The position numbers and the translations under genes are program-made. A DNA stretch of 64,000 nt from NCBI RefSeq assembly GCF_001894825.1, contig NZ_BCWY01000040.1, positions 20,378 to 84,377 of the forward strand, in the 5' to 3' direction. Positions 27,901-37,338 of this stretch are shown here, in pieces. Numbering within the stretch: the stretch's first letter is position 1; every line of letters begins with the position of its first letter. Under the pieces are notes generated by a model. The model was not told where the DNA came from. It saw only the letters and a list, made by a program, of their open reading frames with translations, and did no database searches. This DNA is from Rhodococcus jostii NBRC 16295 (GTDB lineage Bacteria; Actinomycetota; Actinomycetes; Mycobacteriales; Mycobacteriaceae).

Positions 27901-28635
27901 TCAGCCGGCCATGGTGAGGCCACCGCTGACGCTGATCACCTGGCCCGTGATGAACGATGCGGATTCGGACGCGAAGAACAGGACCGGCGCCGCAACCTCC
28001 TCCGGCCGGGCCAGTCGGCGGAACGGAATGGCCTTGACCAGAGCCTCTTTGAGCTTCTCCTCCTGCGCCTGGAACAGCGGGGTGTCGGTCGGCCCGGGGC
28101 AGACGCAGTTGACGTTGATCTGGTACCGGGCCATCTCCCGCGCCAGCGACTTCGACAGCGCGATCACGCCGCCCTTCGCACCGGCGTAGATGCTCTCACC
28201 TGCGCTGCCGACTCGGCCGGCGTCGCTCGCGAGGTTGACGACCCGGCCGCCGGTCCCCGCCGCCACCATGCCGGGGAGGAACGCGCTGCACATGTGCACG
28301 GGCCCGAGGTAGTTGATGGCGACGACCTTCTCGGCGAATTCGGTGGTGGCGTTGAGGAACTGATCGGTGCGGTCCCATCCCGCCGCGTTGACGAGGACGT
28401 TCGCGACGCCGACCTCGGCCGTCACCCGGTCGCGCAGGGCGTCGACCTGCGCTCGGTCGGCGACGTCGACGGTCATCGGAAAGAGCCGGTCGGGCCGGTC
28501 GGCTGCCGTCTTTTCCGCGGCCTGCAGGTCGAGGTCGGCGACGATCACCCGGTCGCCCTGCTCGGCGAGCGCGAGGGCGATGGCCCGGCCGATGCCGGAT
28601 CCTGCGCCGGTGACCACTGCGATGTTGTTGCTCAT
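27901..28635 (-). CDS. badH: 2-hydroxycyclohexanecarboxyl-CoA dehydrogenase-like SDR (BadH)
   Basis: 244-residue short-chain dehydrogenase. NAD motif TGAGSGIG, catalytic Ser in NLASDAGRVGSAGES, and Y-x-x-x-K in YAGAKGG. The stretch INVNCVCPGPTDTPLF, the end FITGQVISVSGGLTMAG and the HMCSAFLPGMV segment agree closely with Rhodopseudomonas BadH as I remember it. Oxidises the ring hydroxyl of 2-hydroxycyclohexanecarboxyl-CoA to the ketone, the substrate of BadI. Same operon: 29 bp after badI, 25 bp before aliA. Confidence 0.87.
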   Translation of the reverse strand: MSNNIAVVTGAGSGIGRAIALALAEQGDRVIVADLDLQAAEKTAADRPDRLFPMTVDVADRAQVDALRDRVTAEVGVANVLVNAAGWDRTDQFLNATTEFAEKVVAINYLGPVHMCSAFLPGMVAAGTGGRVVNLASDAGRVGSAGESIYAGAKGGVIALSKSLAREMARYQINVNCVCPGPTDTPLFQAQEEKLKEALVKAIPFRRLARPEEVAAPVLFFASESASFITGQVISVSGGLTMAG

Positions 28636-28664
28636 GGTGTTTCCTCTTCCCGTGCGTTTCGGAC

Positions 28665-29459
28665 TCAGGCGTTCACGAATTTGTTGAACTCGGGCTTGCG
28701 CTTCTCCGAGAACGCCGCCGCGCCCTCGAGCCCCTCGGGTGAGTGCGTGAACAGGTCGAGCGCAGACATCGCGAGGTTGCTCAGCCCGGCCTGATGGTCG
28801 GTGTCGGCGTTGAACGACTGCTTCAGGAATCGCAGGGTGGTGGGGCTCTTCTCGGCGATCTCCGCGGCGACGGCCTTGGCGTCGTCGAGCAGGCGGTCGG
28901 CGGGGACCACCCAGTTGACCAGGCCCCAGCGTTCGGCGGTGATCGCGTCGTACTGGCGGCAGAGGTACCAGATCTCGCGGGCACGCTTCTCGCCGACGAC
29001 GCGCGCCAGGAACGCGGAGCCGAAGCCGGCATCGAAGGAGCCCACTCGGGGACCCGCCTGGCCGAACTTCGCCGTCTCGGACGCGATGGTGAGGTCGCAG
29101 AGGACGTGGAGCACGTGGCCGCCGCCGACGGCGATGCCGTTCACGGCCGCGATGACGGGCTTGGGGACGTCGCGGATGAGCTTGTGCAGATTGCCGATCT
29201 CGAACATTCCGCTCTCGGTGGGCCCGTAGTCGCCGGTCTCTGCGCGCTGCTTCACGTCGCCGCCCGTGCAGAAGGCCTTCTCCCCCGCCCCGGTGAGGAT
29301 GATCGCCTGCACCGTGTCGTCGGCCCATGCCGAGCGGAAGGCCTTGATCAGTTCCTCGACGGTCTTGCCGCGGAAAGCGTTGTAGCGGGCGGGGCGGTTG
29401 ATCGTGACGATCGCAGCCGGGCCGTCGACCTCGTAGGTGATGTCTTCGTAATCGGTCAC
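28665..29459 (-). CDS. badI: 2-ketocyclohexanecarboxyl-CoA hydrolase-like crotonase (BadI)
   Basis: 264 residues, crotonase fold, GTG start with GGAAGGAA upstream. NAFRGKTVEELIKAF, AFCTGGDVKQRAETGDYGP, GGGHVLHVLCDLTIASE, GQAGPRVGSFDAGFGSAFLARVVGEKRAREIWYLC (shown in parts) and the end EKRKPEFNKF are the pattern of BadI, which hydrolytically opens the ring to pimelyl-CoA. MenB (naphthoate synthase) has a similar core, but the adjacent badH and the EKRKPEF end favour BadI. First gene of the operon controlled from 29460-29581. Confidence 0.87.
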   Translation of the reverse strand: MTDYEDITYEVDGPAAIVTINRPARYNAFRGKTVEELIKAFRSAWADDTVQAIILTGAGEKAFCTGGDVKQRAETGDYGPTESGMFEIGNLHKLIRDVPKPVIAAVNGIAVGGGHVLHVLCDLTIASETAKFGQAGPRVGSFDAGFGSAFLARVVGEKRAREIWYLCRQYDAITAERWGLVNWVVPADRLLDDAKAVAAEIAEKSPTTLRFLKQSFNADTDHQAGLSNLAMSALDLFTHSPEGLEGAAAFSEKRKPEFNKFVNA

Positions 29460-29527
29460 GGTGATTCCTTCCTCGGAAGCCTGGAATGAGAGTCAGTTCA
29501 GATTCTGTGAACTGTTATTCGATAGAA

Positions 29528-29543
29528 ATGAACGTATATTCAC
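29528..29543. promoter_or_regulatory. TetR operator candidate, badI operon promoter
   Basis: ATGAAC-GTAT-ATTCAC, the same layout as the site before the TetR gene (four of the six left-arm bases conserved, right arm identical). It lies 69-84 bp upstream of the badI GTG in an AT-rich stretch, in the 122-bp gap after the preceding acyl-CoA dehydrogenase gene. Confidence 0.65.
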
Positions 29544-29581
29544 TCGATGGGGTGTGTCAAGGGTCACCCCACCCGTGACGA

Positions 29582-30733
29582 CTACAGGAAGGCGCTGATT
29601 CCGGTCTCGGCGCGGCCGATCAGCAGCTTCTGGATCTGACTCGTGCCCTCGTAAAGCGTCATCACCCGCGCGTCACGCATGTACTTGGCGACGGGATATT
29701 CGTCGACGTACCCGTACCCACCGAAGATCTGTAGTGCGTTGTTGGCGGCGCGCACCGCGGCCTCACTACAGAAGTACTTCGCCTTCGACGCGGCCGTGCC
29801 GAAGGGCTCACCGCGCTCGATCAGGTCGGCCGCCCGCCAGGTGAGCAGCCGGCCGGCGTCGGCGTCGACCGACATGTCGGCGATCAGGTCCTGCACGAGC
29901 TGGAACGATGCGAGCGGACGGTCGAACTGCGTGCGCTCGCGGGCGTAGTCGACGGCCGCCTCGAGGCAGCCCTGAATGATCCCCACGCATCCGGCTCCCA
30001 CCGAGACACGCCCCTTGTCCAGCGAGTGCATCGCGATCGAAAAGCCCTGCCCCTCGGATCCGAGCAGGCAACTCGCCGGCACGCGCACGTCGGTGAAGGA
30101 CAACTCGGCGGTCGCCTGCCCGCGGAGCCCGAGCTTCCCGTGGATCTCCCGCGATTCGAAGCCCGGCGTGTCCGTCGGCACCAAGAAGGCCGAAACCCCT
30201 TTGGGCCCGGGACCTCCGGTGCGCGCGAACACCAGGCACACCTTCGCCCAGGTGCCGTTGGTGATGAAGATCTTGGATCCGTTGATGACGTAGTCGTCGC
30301 CGCTGCGCACCGCCCTGGTCTTCAGGTTGCCGGGGTCGGAACCGTTGTCGGGCTCGGTGAGCCCGAAGCAGGCGAGCGCCTCCCCGGACGCGATGCGGGG
30401 GAGCCATTCGTGTTTCTGCTCCTCGGTGCCGTGCGACAGGATCACTTTGCCCACGAGTCCCATCGACACCGACACGATGCCCCGGACGGCGGAGTCGGCC
30501 CGCCCGAGTTCCTCCATCCCGAGGCAGTACGTGATGTAGTCGCCGCCGAGTCCGCCGTACTCCTCCGGGATGGTCATGCCGAAGAAGCCGATGTCGGCGA
30601 GTTTCGGGACGATCGACGTGTCCACCGATTCGGCGCGGTCCCATTCGGCGCGGTGTGGGACGACCTCCTTGTTCAAGAAGTCGCGGGCCAGCTGCCGGAA
30701 CTCCTTCTGCTCCTCGGTCAGTGCCAGGTCCAT
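29582..30733 (-). CDS. aliB: acyl-CoA dehydrogenase, AliB-like (cyclohexanecarboxyl-CoA dehydrogenase candidate)
   Basis: 383 residues from ATG 30733, RBS GAGGAG. Motifs ACFGLTEPDNGSDPGN and FITNG bind FAD and substrate; the catalytic Glu362 is in the canonical LYEGTSQIQ loop, unlike the other dehydrogenase of this cluster. C-terminal QIFGGYGYVDEYPVAKYMRDARVM is standard. Transcribed alone from its own promoter, which carries the shared TetR-type site. Dehydrogenation of cyclohexanecarboxyl-CoA to the 1-ene is inferred from the neighbours; glutaryl-CoA or short-chain acyl-CoA remain possible. Confidence 0.87.
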   Translation of the reverse strand: MDLALTEEQKEFRQLARDFLNKEVVPHRAEWDRAESVDTSIVPKLADIGFFGMTIPEEYGGLGGDYITYCLGMEELGRADSAVRGIVSVSMGLVGKVILSHGTEEQKHEWLPRIASGEALACFGLTEPDNGSDPGNLKTRAVRSGDDYVINGSKIFITNGTWAKVCLVFARTGGPGPKGVSAFLVPTDTPGFESREIHGKLGLRGQATAELSFTDVRVPASCLLGSEGQGFSIAMHSLDKGRVSVGAGCVGIIQGCLEAAVDYARERTQFDRPLASFQLVQDLIADMSVDADAGRLLTWRAADLIERGEPFGTAASKAKYFCSEAAVRAANNALQIFGGYGYVDEYPVAKYMRDARVMTLYEGTSQIQKLLIGRAETGISAFL

Positions 30734-30795
30734 GGATGCTCCTCGATGCCGCGATGAATGCACGATCACTGAATGTGAGCAGTAACTCACTAAAA

Positions 30796-30811
30796 ATGAA
30801 GCTATATTCAC
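30796..30811. promoter_or_regulatory. TetR operator candidate, aliB-type gene promoter
   Basis: ATGAAG-CTAT-ATTCAC, third member of the ATGAA/ATTCAC family, 63 bp upstream of the dehydrogenase ATG and 73 bp before the divergent flavin-reductase-like gene. Surrounding bases 30770-30811 are unusually AT-rich for this genome. Confidence 0.65.
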
Positions 30812-30883
30812 CGCGCGGGGACGTCAACCCTGTATCGACTCCAGACACTCGCCCGACGCCACGCCCGTGAGTAGGCTCGACTC

Positions 30884-31833
30884 ATGCCGGTCACCTGGTC
30901 GGACGAGGTCGATGAGGTCATCCGCGGCGATCTGACCTGCGGGTTCGCGTACGTCACTCCTGCAGGCGGGACCGTAGTGACGGCGGTGGCGCCCCTCGGG
31001 CTGTGCGACCGCGAGAGGGGCACGGTCGGATTCACCACCTCGCTCGGCTTCGGCCGCAAACTCGACCGCGTCCGGGACGAACCGCGGGTAGCGCTCGCCT
31101 ACCACGCGCGGGAACACGGAATCGGCGACGACAGCAACCGGCGGTACGTGCTCGTGCAGGGCGAGGCGACCTTCGACCCCACCCCCGATCGGGAACTGCT
31201 CGACGACATCGGCCGGCAGTCGGTGCCGTACACGGGCGAACCGCGCCGAGGCATCTTCTGGGACCGCTGGCTCAGCGCGTACTACACCGACCGCGTGCCC
31301 GTGACGGTCGCGGTGGCACGGGTCGTGGTCTGGCCCGACCTGCGCATGACGGGAAGTCCCGAGGTCTTCGGCGCACCGCTACCCAGCGTCGAAGCGCCTC
31401 CCCAGGCGCCGCCGAAGAAGGGCACCGGCCCACGGGTGGATGCGGCGAAGGTCGGTGAGCGCGCCGGGAAGCTCCCGCACCGGCTGCTCGCCTATCGTCA
31501 GGCGGACGGCTATCCGGCCATCGCGCCGGTCGACGTGAACTCGGCGGGCGGCGACGGCGTCCGCCTGACCGTTCCCGTCGGTGTGCCCCAGGGCGGCCGC
31601 CGCGCCGGCCTGCTCGCGCACTCCTATCGCGCCCAGCTCATCGGCCTCGAATCGCGTCAGAACACCGGGTGGATCGAGGTCACGGGCACCGAGGCGGTGT
31701 ACGCGCCGCACACCGAGGCGGGTTCGCCGCGCCGCCGAACAAGACGATCATGCTCCTGGCCAACGGCTTCCTGGCCCGGCGCGGGCTGGCGAAGGCCCGC
31801 AAGGAGGGCCGGTCCCAGACCCCGGGCCACTGA
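30884..31833 (+). pseudogene. pyridoxamine-5'-phosphate-oxidase-like/FMN-binding split-barrel protein, frameshifted near 3' end
   Basis: From ATG 30884 a split-barrel flavin/F420-type protein reads without interruption to about 31722 (HTEAG). There a single base appears missing: the next frame continues sensibly as FAAPPNKTIMLLANGFLARRGLAKARKEGRSQTPGH and stops at 31833, whereas the original frame becomes an Arg-rich run that overruns into the next gene remnant. The total length, 950 nt, is one short of a multiple of three. Two tandem split-barrel halves are suggested (residues ~1-150 and ~185-290). Function unknown; could be an active gene if the shift is a sequencing error. Confidence 0.72.
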
Positions 31834-31835
31834 TT

Positions 31836-31980
31836 CGGACGACGCCGCCGTTGACGTAGATGATCTGGCCGTTACCCCCGCGCGCAGGGCCGGCGAGGAT
31901 CGACATGACCTCGGCGATATCGGTCGGCATGCCCAGTCGTTCGAGCGGCGACATGCCCGCGAGGCGATCGACCACGTCCT
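31836..31980 (-). pseudogene. remnant of a short-chain dehydrogenase, C-terminus only
   Basis: The minus-strand frame here contains DRLAGMSPLERLGMPTDIAEVMSILAGPARGGNGQIIYVNGG, the standard C-terminal block of SDRs (PLxRLGxPxDIAxVxxFL, then GQxIxVNGG), with a small deletion around GPARGGNGQ. Nothing upstream in the frame (to 32143) resembles the dinucleotide-binding half. A decayed fragment abutting the frameshifted gene marks an old rearrangement border. Confidence 0.65.
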
Positions 31981-32168
31981 GCTCCCTGCAACCCAGGTGG
32001 CTCCGGCGCCGCCTGTGACTCCCGCGCAATTCGACGGCGAGGGCCACAGGCATGCCGTCGCGGATGAGCGTCCGTAAGGCCAATACGGTGGAGCGGCCGC
32101 CAGTTCGCCCCAGATAGTCAAGTTTTCTGTCCCGGTTGGTCAAAAGTTACCACCCTGCGCCAGCTATC

Positions 32169-32182
32169 GTGACATCCATCAC
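32169..32182. promoter_or_regulatory. CRP/GlxR-like core site upstream of the BKACE operon
   Basis: GTGA-CATCCA-TCAC: both four-base cores with the 6-bp spacing of CRP-family sites, although the outer T and A are replaced by C. It lies 133-146 bp upstream of the BKACE start. The region 32144-32314 holds no gene; GGAG at 32305-32308 is the RBS. Confidence 0.4.
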
Positions 32183-32314
32183 CTCAAGTGGTGTGGGCCG
32201 GGCACGTCGCTAGAGATCGAGCACGAGTGGCCGCTCCGATCTCCGTTGGAAGACGTCACCGGTGGCATCCGACCGGCTCGTGCCAACCCTTATCCCTCTC
32301 GATTGGAGTTCTTC

Positions 32315-33382
32315 ATGCATTTTCACGATGATGCCCTGTTCCCGGAGAACCAAGACAAGCTCGTCATCACTGTCGCGCCGTACGGCCCGGAGTGGGAGGT
32401 CGACGACTTTCCCGAGGACCTGCCGTTGTCGATGGACGAGCATGTCCAGCAGGCTGTGGACTGCTTTGAGGCCGGCGCGACCGTGCTGCACATCCACGTC
32501 CGCGAGCTCGACGGGAAGGGCTCCAAGCGGCTGTCGAAGTTCAACGAGCTGCTGGGCCGGCTGCGCGAGGCCGTGCCGGAGATGATCCTGCAGATCGGCG
32601 GCTCGATCTCCTTCGCCCCCGAGGGCGAGGGCGCGGAGGCGAAGTGGCTCAGCGATGACACCCGGCACATGCTGGCCGAGCTCGATCCGGCGCCGGACCA
32701 GGTGACGATCGCGATCAATACCGGCCAGATGAACATCATGGAGTTGATGACCGAGAACGACACGCGCGGAACGTCGTTGGCGCGTCCGGAACTGGTCGAG
32801 ACCTACCGGGAGATGACTGTGCCTGCCGGCCCGACCTGGGTGGAGGAGCATCTGCGCCGTCTGCAGGCCGCGGGTATTCAGCCGCACTTCCAGCTTGGGA
32901 GCATTCCGCAGCTCGAGACCGTGGAGCGATTGGTCCGCCGGGGCTTCTACACCGGCCCGCTCAACATCACGTGGGTAGCGATCGGCGGCGGGCTGGATGG
33001 ACCGAACCCGTACAACATGATGGAGTTCATTCGCCGAGTCCCGGACGGCGCCTCGCTCACGCTCGAGACGTTGATGCGCAGCGTGCTGCCGATGAACACG
33101 ATGGCGATCGCGATGGGCCTGCACCCCCGGTGCGGCAACGAGGACAATCTGTGGGCGCCGCGGGGCGGCAAGATCACCTCGGCGGAACAGGTGCGCCAGT
33201 TGGTGCGGGTCGCGGGTGAGCTCGGCCGGGAAGTGGCGACCGCCAAGGAGGCCCGCGAGATCTACCGGATCGGTGAGAGCTACGCGGATGCGGACGAGAC
33301 GCTGGCGAAGGCCGGTTACGCGCCGAATCGCCGGCCGGGGCAGGTGGGATTCACCCACTACGCCCAGCACCAGAACGTGTAG
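32315..33382 (+). CDS. beta-keto acid cleavage enzyme (BKACE, DUF849)
   Basis: 355 residues from ATG 32315. KLVITVAPYGPEW opens the TIM barrel; H59-x-H61 (LHIHVRE) and E276 in HPRCGNEDNLW are the zinc ligands of the family; QIGGSISF and the GGGLDGPNPYNM loop line the substrate pocket. BKACEs condense a beta-keto acid with acetyl-CoA and split the product into acetoacetate and a new acyl-CoA. First gene of a plus-strand operon whose CoA-transferase can reactivate the acetoacetate. Known substrates of the family (3-keto-5-aminohexanoate, dehydrocarnitine, beta-ketoadipate) are candidates; the pocket residues do not let me choose. Confidence 0.92.
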   Translation: MHFHDDALFPENQDKLVITVAPYGPEWEVDDFPEDLPLSMDEHVQQAVDCFEAGATVLHIHVRELDGKGSKRLSKFNELLGRLREAVPEMILQIGGSISFAPEGEGAEAKWLSDDTRHMLAELDPAPDQVTIAINTGQMNIMELMTENDTRGTSLARPELVETYREMTVPAGPTWVEEHLRRLQAAGIQPHFQLGSIPQLETVERLVRRGFYTGPLNITWVAIGGGLDGPNPYNMMEFIRRVPDGASLTLETLMRSVLPMNTMAIAMGLHPRCGNEDNLWAPRGGKITSAEQVRQLVRVAGELGREVATAKEAREIYRIGESYADADETLAKAGYAPNRRPGQVGFTHYAQHQNV

Positions 33383-33519
33383 CTACACATCACGAGACGG
33401 TGGGGCACGGTGACATCGCCCGTGCCCCCAACGCACTGCCCGTCCGAAGGACCAGCCGATCGGCCCCGCGCTTTCGACACAATCTCGAACTTTTCGCAAC
33501 AACCCCAAGGAAGTAGCCC

Positions 33520-34857
33520 ATGGTGCTGCAAGGTGAACCTATCGAGGTCGACACCCCAACTCTCATATCCAGCCGGAAGCGACGGATCTTCCCCTGGGTG
33601 GTCTTGGCACTGACCTTCGGCCTACTGCTGTCGGACTACATGTCGCGCCAGGTGCTCAGCGCCGTCTTCCCAATTCTCAAGGCCGAGTGGGACCTTTCTG
33701 ACTCGCACCTCGCCTCCCTGAACAGCATCGTTGCGCTGATGGTGGGCTTGCTGACCTTACCTCTATCGATCTTGGCGGATCGCTGGGGACGGATCCGGAG
33801 TCTGGTCCTGATGGCCGTGCTGTGGAGCGTCGCGACGCTGCTGTGCGCGATCGCCACCAGCTACGAGCAGATGCTCGGCGCCCGCTTCCTCGTCGGTGTG
33901 GGCGAGGCGGCCTATGGCAGTGTCGGTATCGCCGTAGCGCTCACCGTCTTCGCGCCCCGCGTCCACGCGGCCCTCGCCGGAGCATTCATGTCCGGCGGAT
34001 CGTTCGGTTCGGTGATCGGCGTCGCGATCGGCGGGTTCATCGCGGTCCAGTTAGGCTGGCGCTGGTCCTTCGCCGCCATGGCGATCTTCGGCCTGATCCT
34101 GGTGGCACTGTTCCGCGCCCTGGTGTCGGAGGGCAAGCTGGCCCGATATGCCATTGAGGGCCCGCCTACCGCGATCGGCGACCCGAACACGCCGGACGGT
34201 TACCGTGCCCCCCTGTCCAGCCTGTTCACCAACCCCGCAGTCGTGTGGACCTACGTGGGCAGCGGACTGCAGATGTTCACGGCAGCGGTCCTACTGGCCT
34301 GGATGCCGAGTTTCTTCAACCGGTACTACGGCCTGGCCCCAGACAAGGCCGGAGTGGTCGCGTCCGTCTTCGTGCTGCTCATCGGCAGCGGCATGGTGGT
34401 CTGCGGTCTCATCACCGACCGGGTCAGCCGCGAGAGCCCGGCCACGAAGTGGACCTCGGCGATCATCTACTGCGTCATCGCGCTGGGCTGTCTGGGGCTT
34501 GGGTTCAGCATGGGTAACGGCCCCATCCAGCTGGCCCTGATCGGCGTCGGCGCCTTCTTCTCGGCTGGCTCCTCCGGCCCGGCCGCCGCGATGGTCGCCA
34601 ACCTCACGCACACCACCCTCCGCGCCTCCGCGATGGGCGTGGCGACCTCTGCCAACAGTCTCCTCGGCCTGGCCCTGGGCCCCTTCATCATCGGGATCCT
34701 GGCGGACCACCTGGGCCTGCTCGGCGCGCTCAGGCTCTCGCCGTTGGCATACATCCCCGCGGCCTCAGCACTGCTACTGGGACGACGCCTATTCCCCGCC
34801 GGCTTACGCAAGCTACAGCAGCTGCGGCCGGGCGGCGCCTCGAACATCACCAACTAA
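33520..34857 (+). CDS. MFS transporter, probable carboxylate importer of the BKACE operon
   Basis: 445 residues, RBS AAGGAAG. Twelve predicted helices; the loop 2-3 motif LADRWGRIRSL and its second-half partner GLITDRVSRESP are the MFS signature, and DYMSRQVLSAVFPILKAEW resembles the anion:cation symporter branch. Located 137 bp after BKACE and 14 bp before the hydrolase gene. Likely imports the organic acid that is broken down by the operon. Confidence 0.9.
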   Translation: MVLQGEPIEVDTPTLISSRKRRIFPWVVLALTFGLLLSDYMSRQVLSAVFPILKAEWDLSDSHLASLNSIVALMVGLLTLPLSILADRWGRIRSLVLMAVLWSVATLLCAIATSYEQMLGARFLVGVGEAAYGSVGIAVALTVFAPRVHAALAGAFMSGGSFGSVIGVAIGGFIAVQLGWRWSFAAMAIFGLILVALFRALVSEGKLARYAIEGPPTAIGDPNTPDGYRAPLSSLFTNPAVVWTYVGSGLQMFTAAVLLAWMPSFFNRYYGLAPDKAGVVASVFVLLIGSGMVVCGLITDRVSRESPATKWTSAIIYCVIALGCLGLGFSMGNGPIQLALIGVGAFFSAGSSGPAAAMVANLTHTTLRASAMGVATSANSLLGLALGPFIIGILADHLGLLGALRLSPLAYIPAASALLLGRRLFPAGLRKLQQLRPGGASNITN

Positions 34858-34871
34858 CACCGGAGACCACA

Positions 34872-35467
34872 ATGGCCCACCCTGTCCCCACCGACCCCCC
34901 GACTCCCACAGTCGTGATCGTGCCCGGACTGCGGGACCACGTCGAAGAGCACTGGCAGACCTTGCTGGCGAACAAGCTCGACCGGGTCCGTATCGTGCCT
35001 CCACTCGAGAACGACAAGCTCAGTTTGAGCGCGCGCACAGCAGCCCTCGACGCCGTGACCGAGGACGTCGACGGTCCGATCGTGCTCGTCGCCCACAGCG
35101 CCGGCGTCATGATCGCGGTGCACTGGGCTCAGCAGACGACCCGGCCGGTCCTCGGCGCACTGCTGGCGACACCCCCCGACCTGGAACAGCAACCCCCCGA
35201 GGGATATCCGACACTCGGGGACCTCGACAGCAACGGCTGGCTACCCATCCCCCGCCGCAAGCTGCCCTTCTCGAGCATCGTCGCGGCCAGCACGAACGAT
35301 CCGCTGGCCAGCCGCCGCCGAGTGGCCGGCATGGCGGAGGCGTGGGGCGGTCGGCTGGTCGACCTCGGAGACGTGGGGCACCTGAATCCGGCCTCCGGAT
35401 ACGGAAATTGGCCACATGCAGAGGAGCTCATCGAGGAGCTACTCGAGGTTCGAAAGGTAGCCACCTC

Positions 35468-35471
<4 letters not shown>
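34872..35471 (+). CDS. RBBP9/YdeN-family alpha/beta hydrolase
   Basis: 199 residues. VVIVPGL starts the fold; Ser76 in VAHSAG, Asp143 in STNDPLAS and His170 in DVGHLN complete a triad. Small serine hydrolases of this type often lack known substrates. Its stop overlaps the CoA-transferase alpha start (ATGA). In a BKACE pathway a thioesterase or ester hydrolase would be needed to release a free acid or to generate the beta-keto acid; either is conjecture. Confidence 0.87.
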
Positions 35472-36265
<794 letters not shown>

Positions 36266-36266
36266 G

Positions 36267-36929
36267 ATGACCACGATTGTTGATTCGGCGACCCCCGAGG
36301 TCGTCGGCTGGACGCGCGATGAGATGGCCGCTCGGGCGGCCCTGGAACTGTCCGAGGGACAGTACGTGAACCTGGGCATCGGGTTGCCTACGATGATCCC
36401 GAACTACCTGCCTGCCGGTGTGACGGTCACCCTGCACAGCGAGAACGGCATCCTCGGAACTGGCGCCTATCCCACGGAGGACCAGGTCGACGCGGATCTG
36501 ATCAACGCCGGCAAGGAGGCGGTGACCGTCAACTCCGGCGCGTCATTCTTCGATTCCGCGACCAGCTTCGGGATGATCCGCGGCGGCCATATCGACGTCG
36601 CGGTACTCGGCGGCATGCAGGTCTCCGCCACCGGCGACCTGGCGAACTGGATGGTCCCGGGAAAGATGGTCAAGGGCATGGGCGGTGCCATGGACCTGGT
36701 CCACGGCGCCGCCAGAGTGATCGTCCTCATGGAGCACACCGACAAATCCGGCGCGCCGAAGATCTTGTCGGCCTGCACTTTGCCGCTGACCGGGGCAGGC
36801 GTGGTACACCGCATCATCACCAACCTCGCTGTCATCGACGTCACGGACAAAGGCCTCGTTCTGCGCGAATGCGCTCCCGGCGTGACAGAGACCCACGTCC
36901 GTGCCGCCACCGCCGCCGCTGTCGTGTGA
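36267..36929 (+). CDS. 3-oxoacid CoA-transferase subunit B
   Basis: 220 residues. The covalent-catalysis glutamate is E59 in [37 protein letters not shown] and [19 protein letters not shown] (in parts) are standard for the beta subunit. Begins 1 bp after the alpha stop. Completes the transferase that links BKACE product acetoacetate, or another 3-oxoacid, to central metabolism. Confidence 0.93.
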   Translation: MTTIVDSATPEVVGWTRDEMAARAALELSEGQYVNLGIGLPTMIPNYLPAGVTVTLHSENGILGTGAYPTEDQVDADLINAGKEAVTVNSGASFFDSATSFGMIRGGHIDVAVLGGMQVSATGDLANWMVPGKMVKGMGGAMDLVHGAARVIVLMEHTDKSGAPKILSACTLPLTGAGVVHRIITNLAVIDVTDKGLVLRECAPGVTETHVRAATAAAVV

Positions 36930-36977
36930 CCCCCATTCGAGTCTTGAAAGTGGGCCTGATGCTCAATTTGTGTGTTT

Positions 36978-37306
36978 TGCTGGAAGATTCGGTCCGGCTC
37001 GATCGGATGCCCGGTCTGGGGCGTCGAGCCGCGGTTGGCGGACCAGGACTGGAACACGGTCTCCGGAGAAGGCCAGGTGGGAGAGATCGCGCTGCGCGGG
37101 CACAACGTAATGAAGGGGTTCAATGTCTACCCCGCGAGATCGAGGAGGTGCTGATGACCGACGAGTCCGTCTCGCTGGCAGCGGTAGTCGGACTGCCCGA
37201 CGAGCGGCACTGCCCGCGCCGAATCGAATTCGTCGCGGCGTTACCGATGACAGCGACCGGAAAGTTCCTCAGGCGCGAACTCGTCCGTTTTGAGGCTGCC
37301 CACTGA
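36978..37306 (+). pseudogene. decayed acyl-CoA synthetase, 3' fragment
   Basis: One frame reads GSIGCPVWGVEPRLAD then VGEIALRGHNVMKGFNVYP, the late adenylation-domain motifs of acyl-CoA ligases; a second frame continues with REIEEVL, VVGLPDERH and ALPMTATGKFLRRELVRFE, the C-terminal domain. The join needs a frameshift at about 37135 and lacks the ~50 residues between MKGF and NVYP that carry the TGD and hinge motifs, plus a further gap after PDERH. No N-terminal two thirds is present. A remnant of a ligase once in this operon. Confidence 0.78.
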
Positions 37307-37338
37307 TTCCCGCACCACCCAACCATTTCGGAGGAATG

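Noticed and set aside
29480..29500. Sixth copy of the amine-regulon motif (GGAATGAGAGTCAG)
   Set aside because: Only AATGAGA agrees with the reverse of ATTCTCATTCGA and the context is another pathway; treated as chance.
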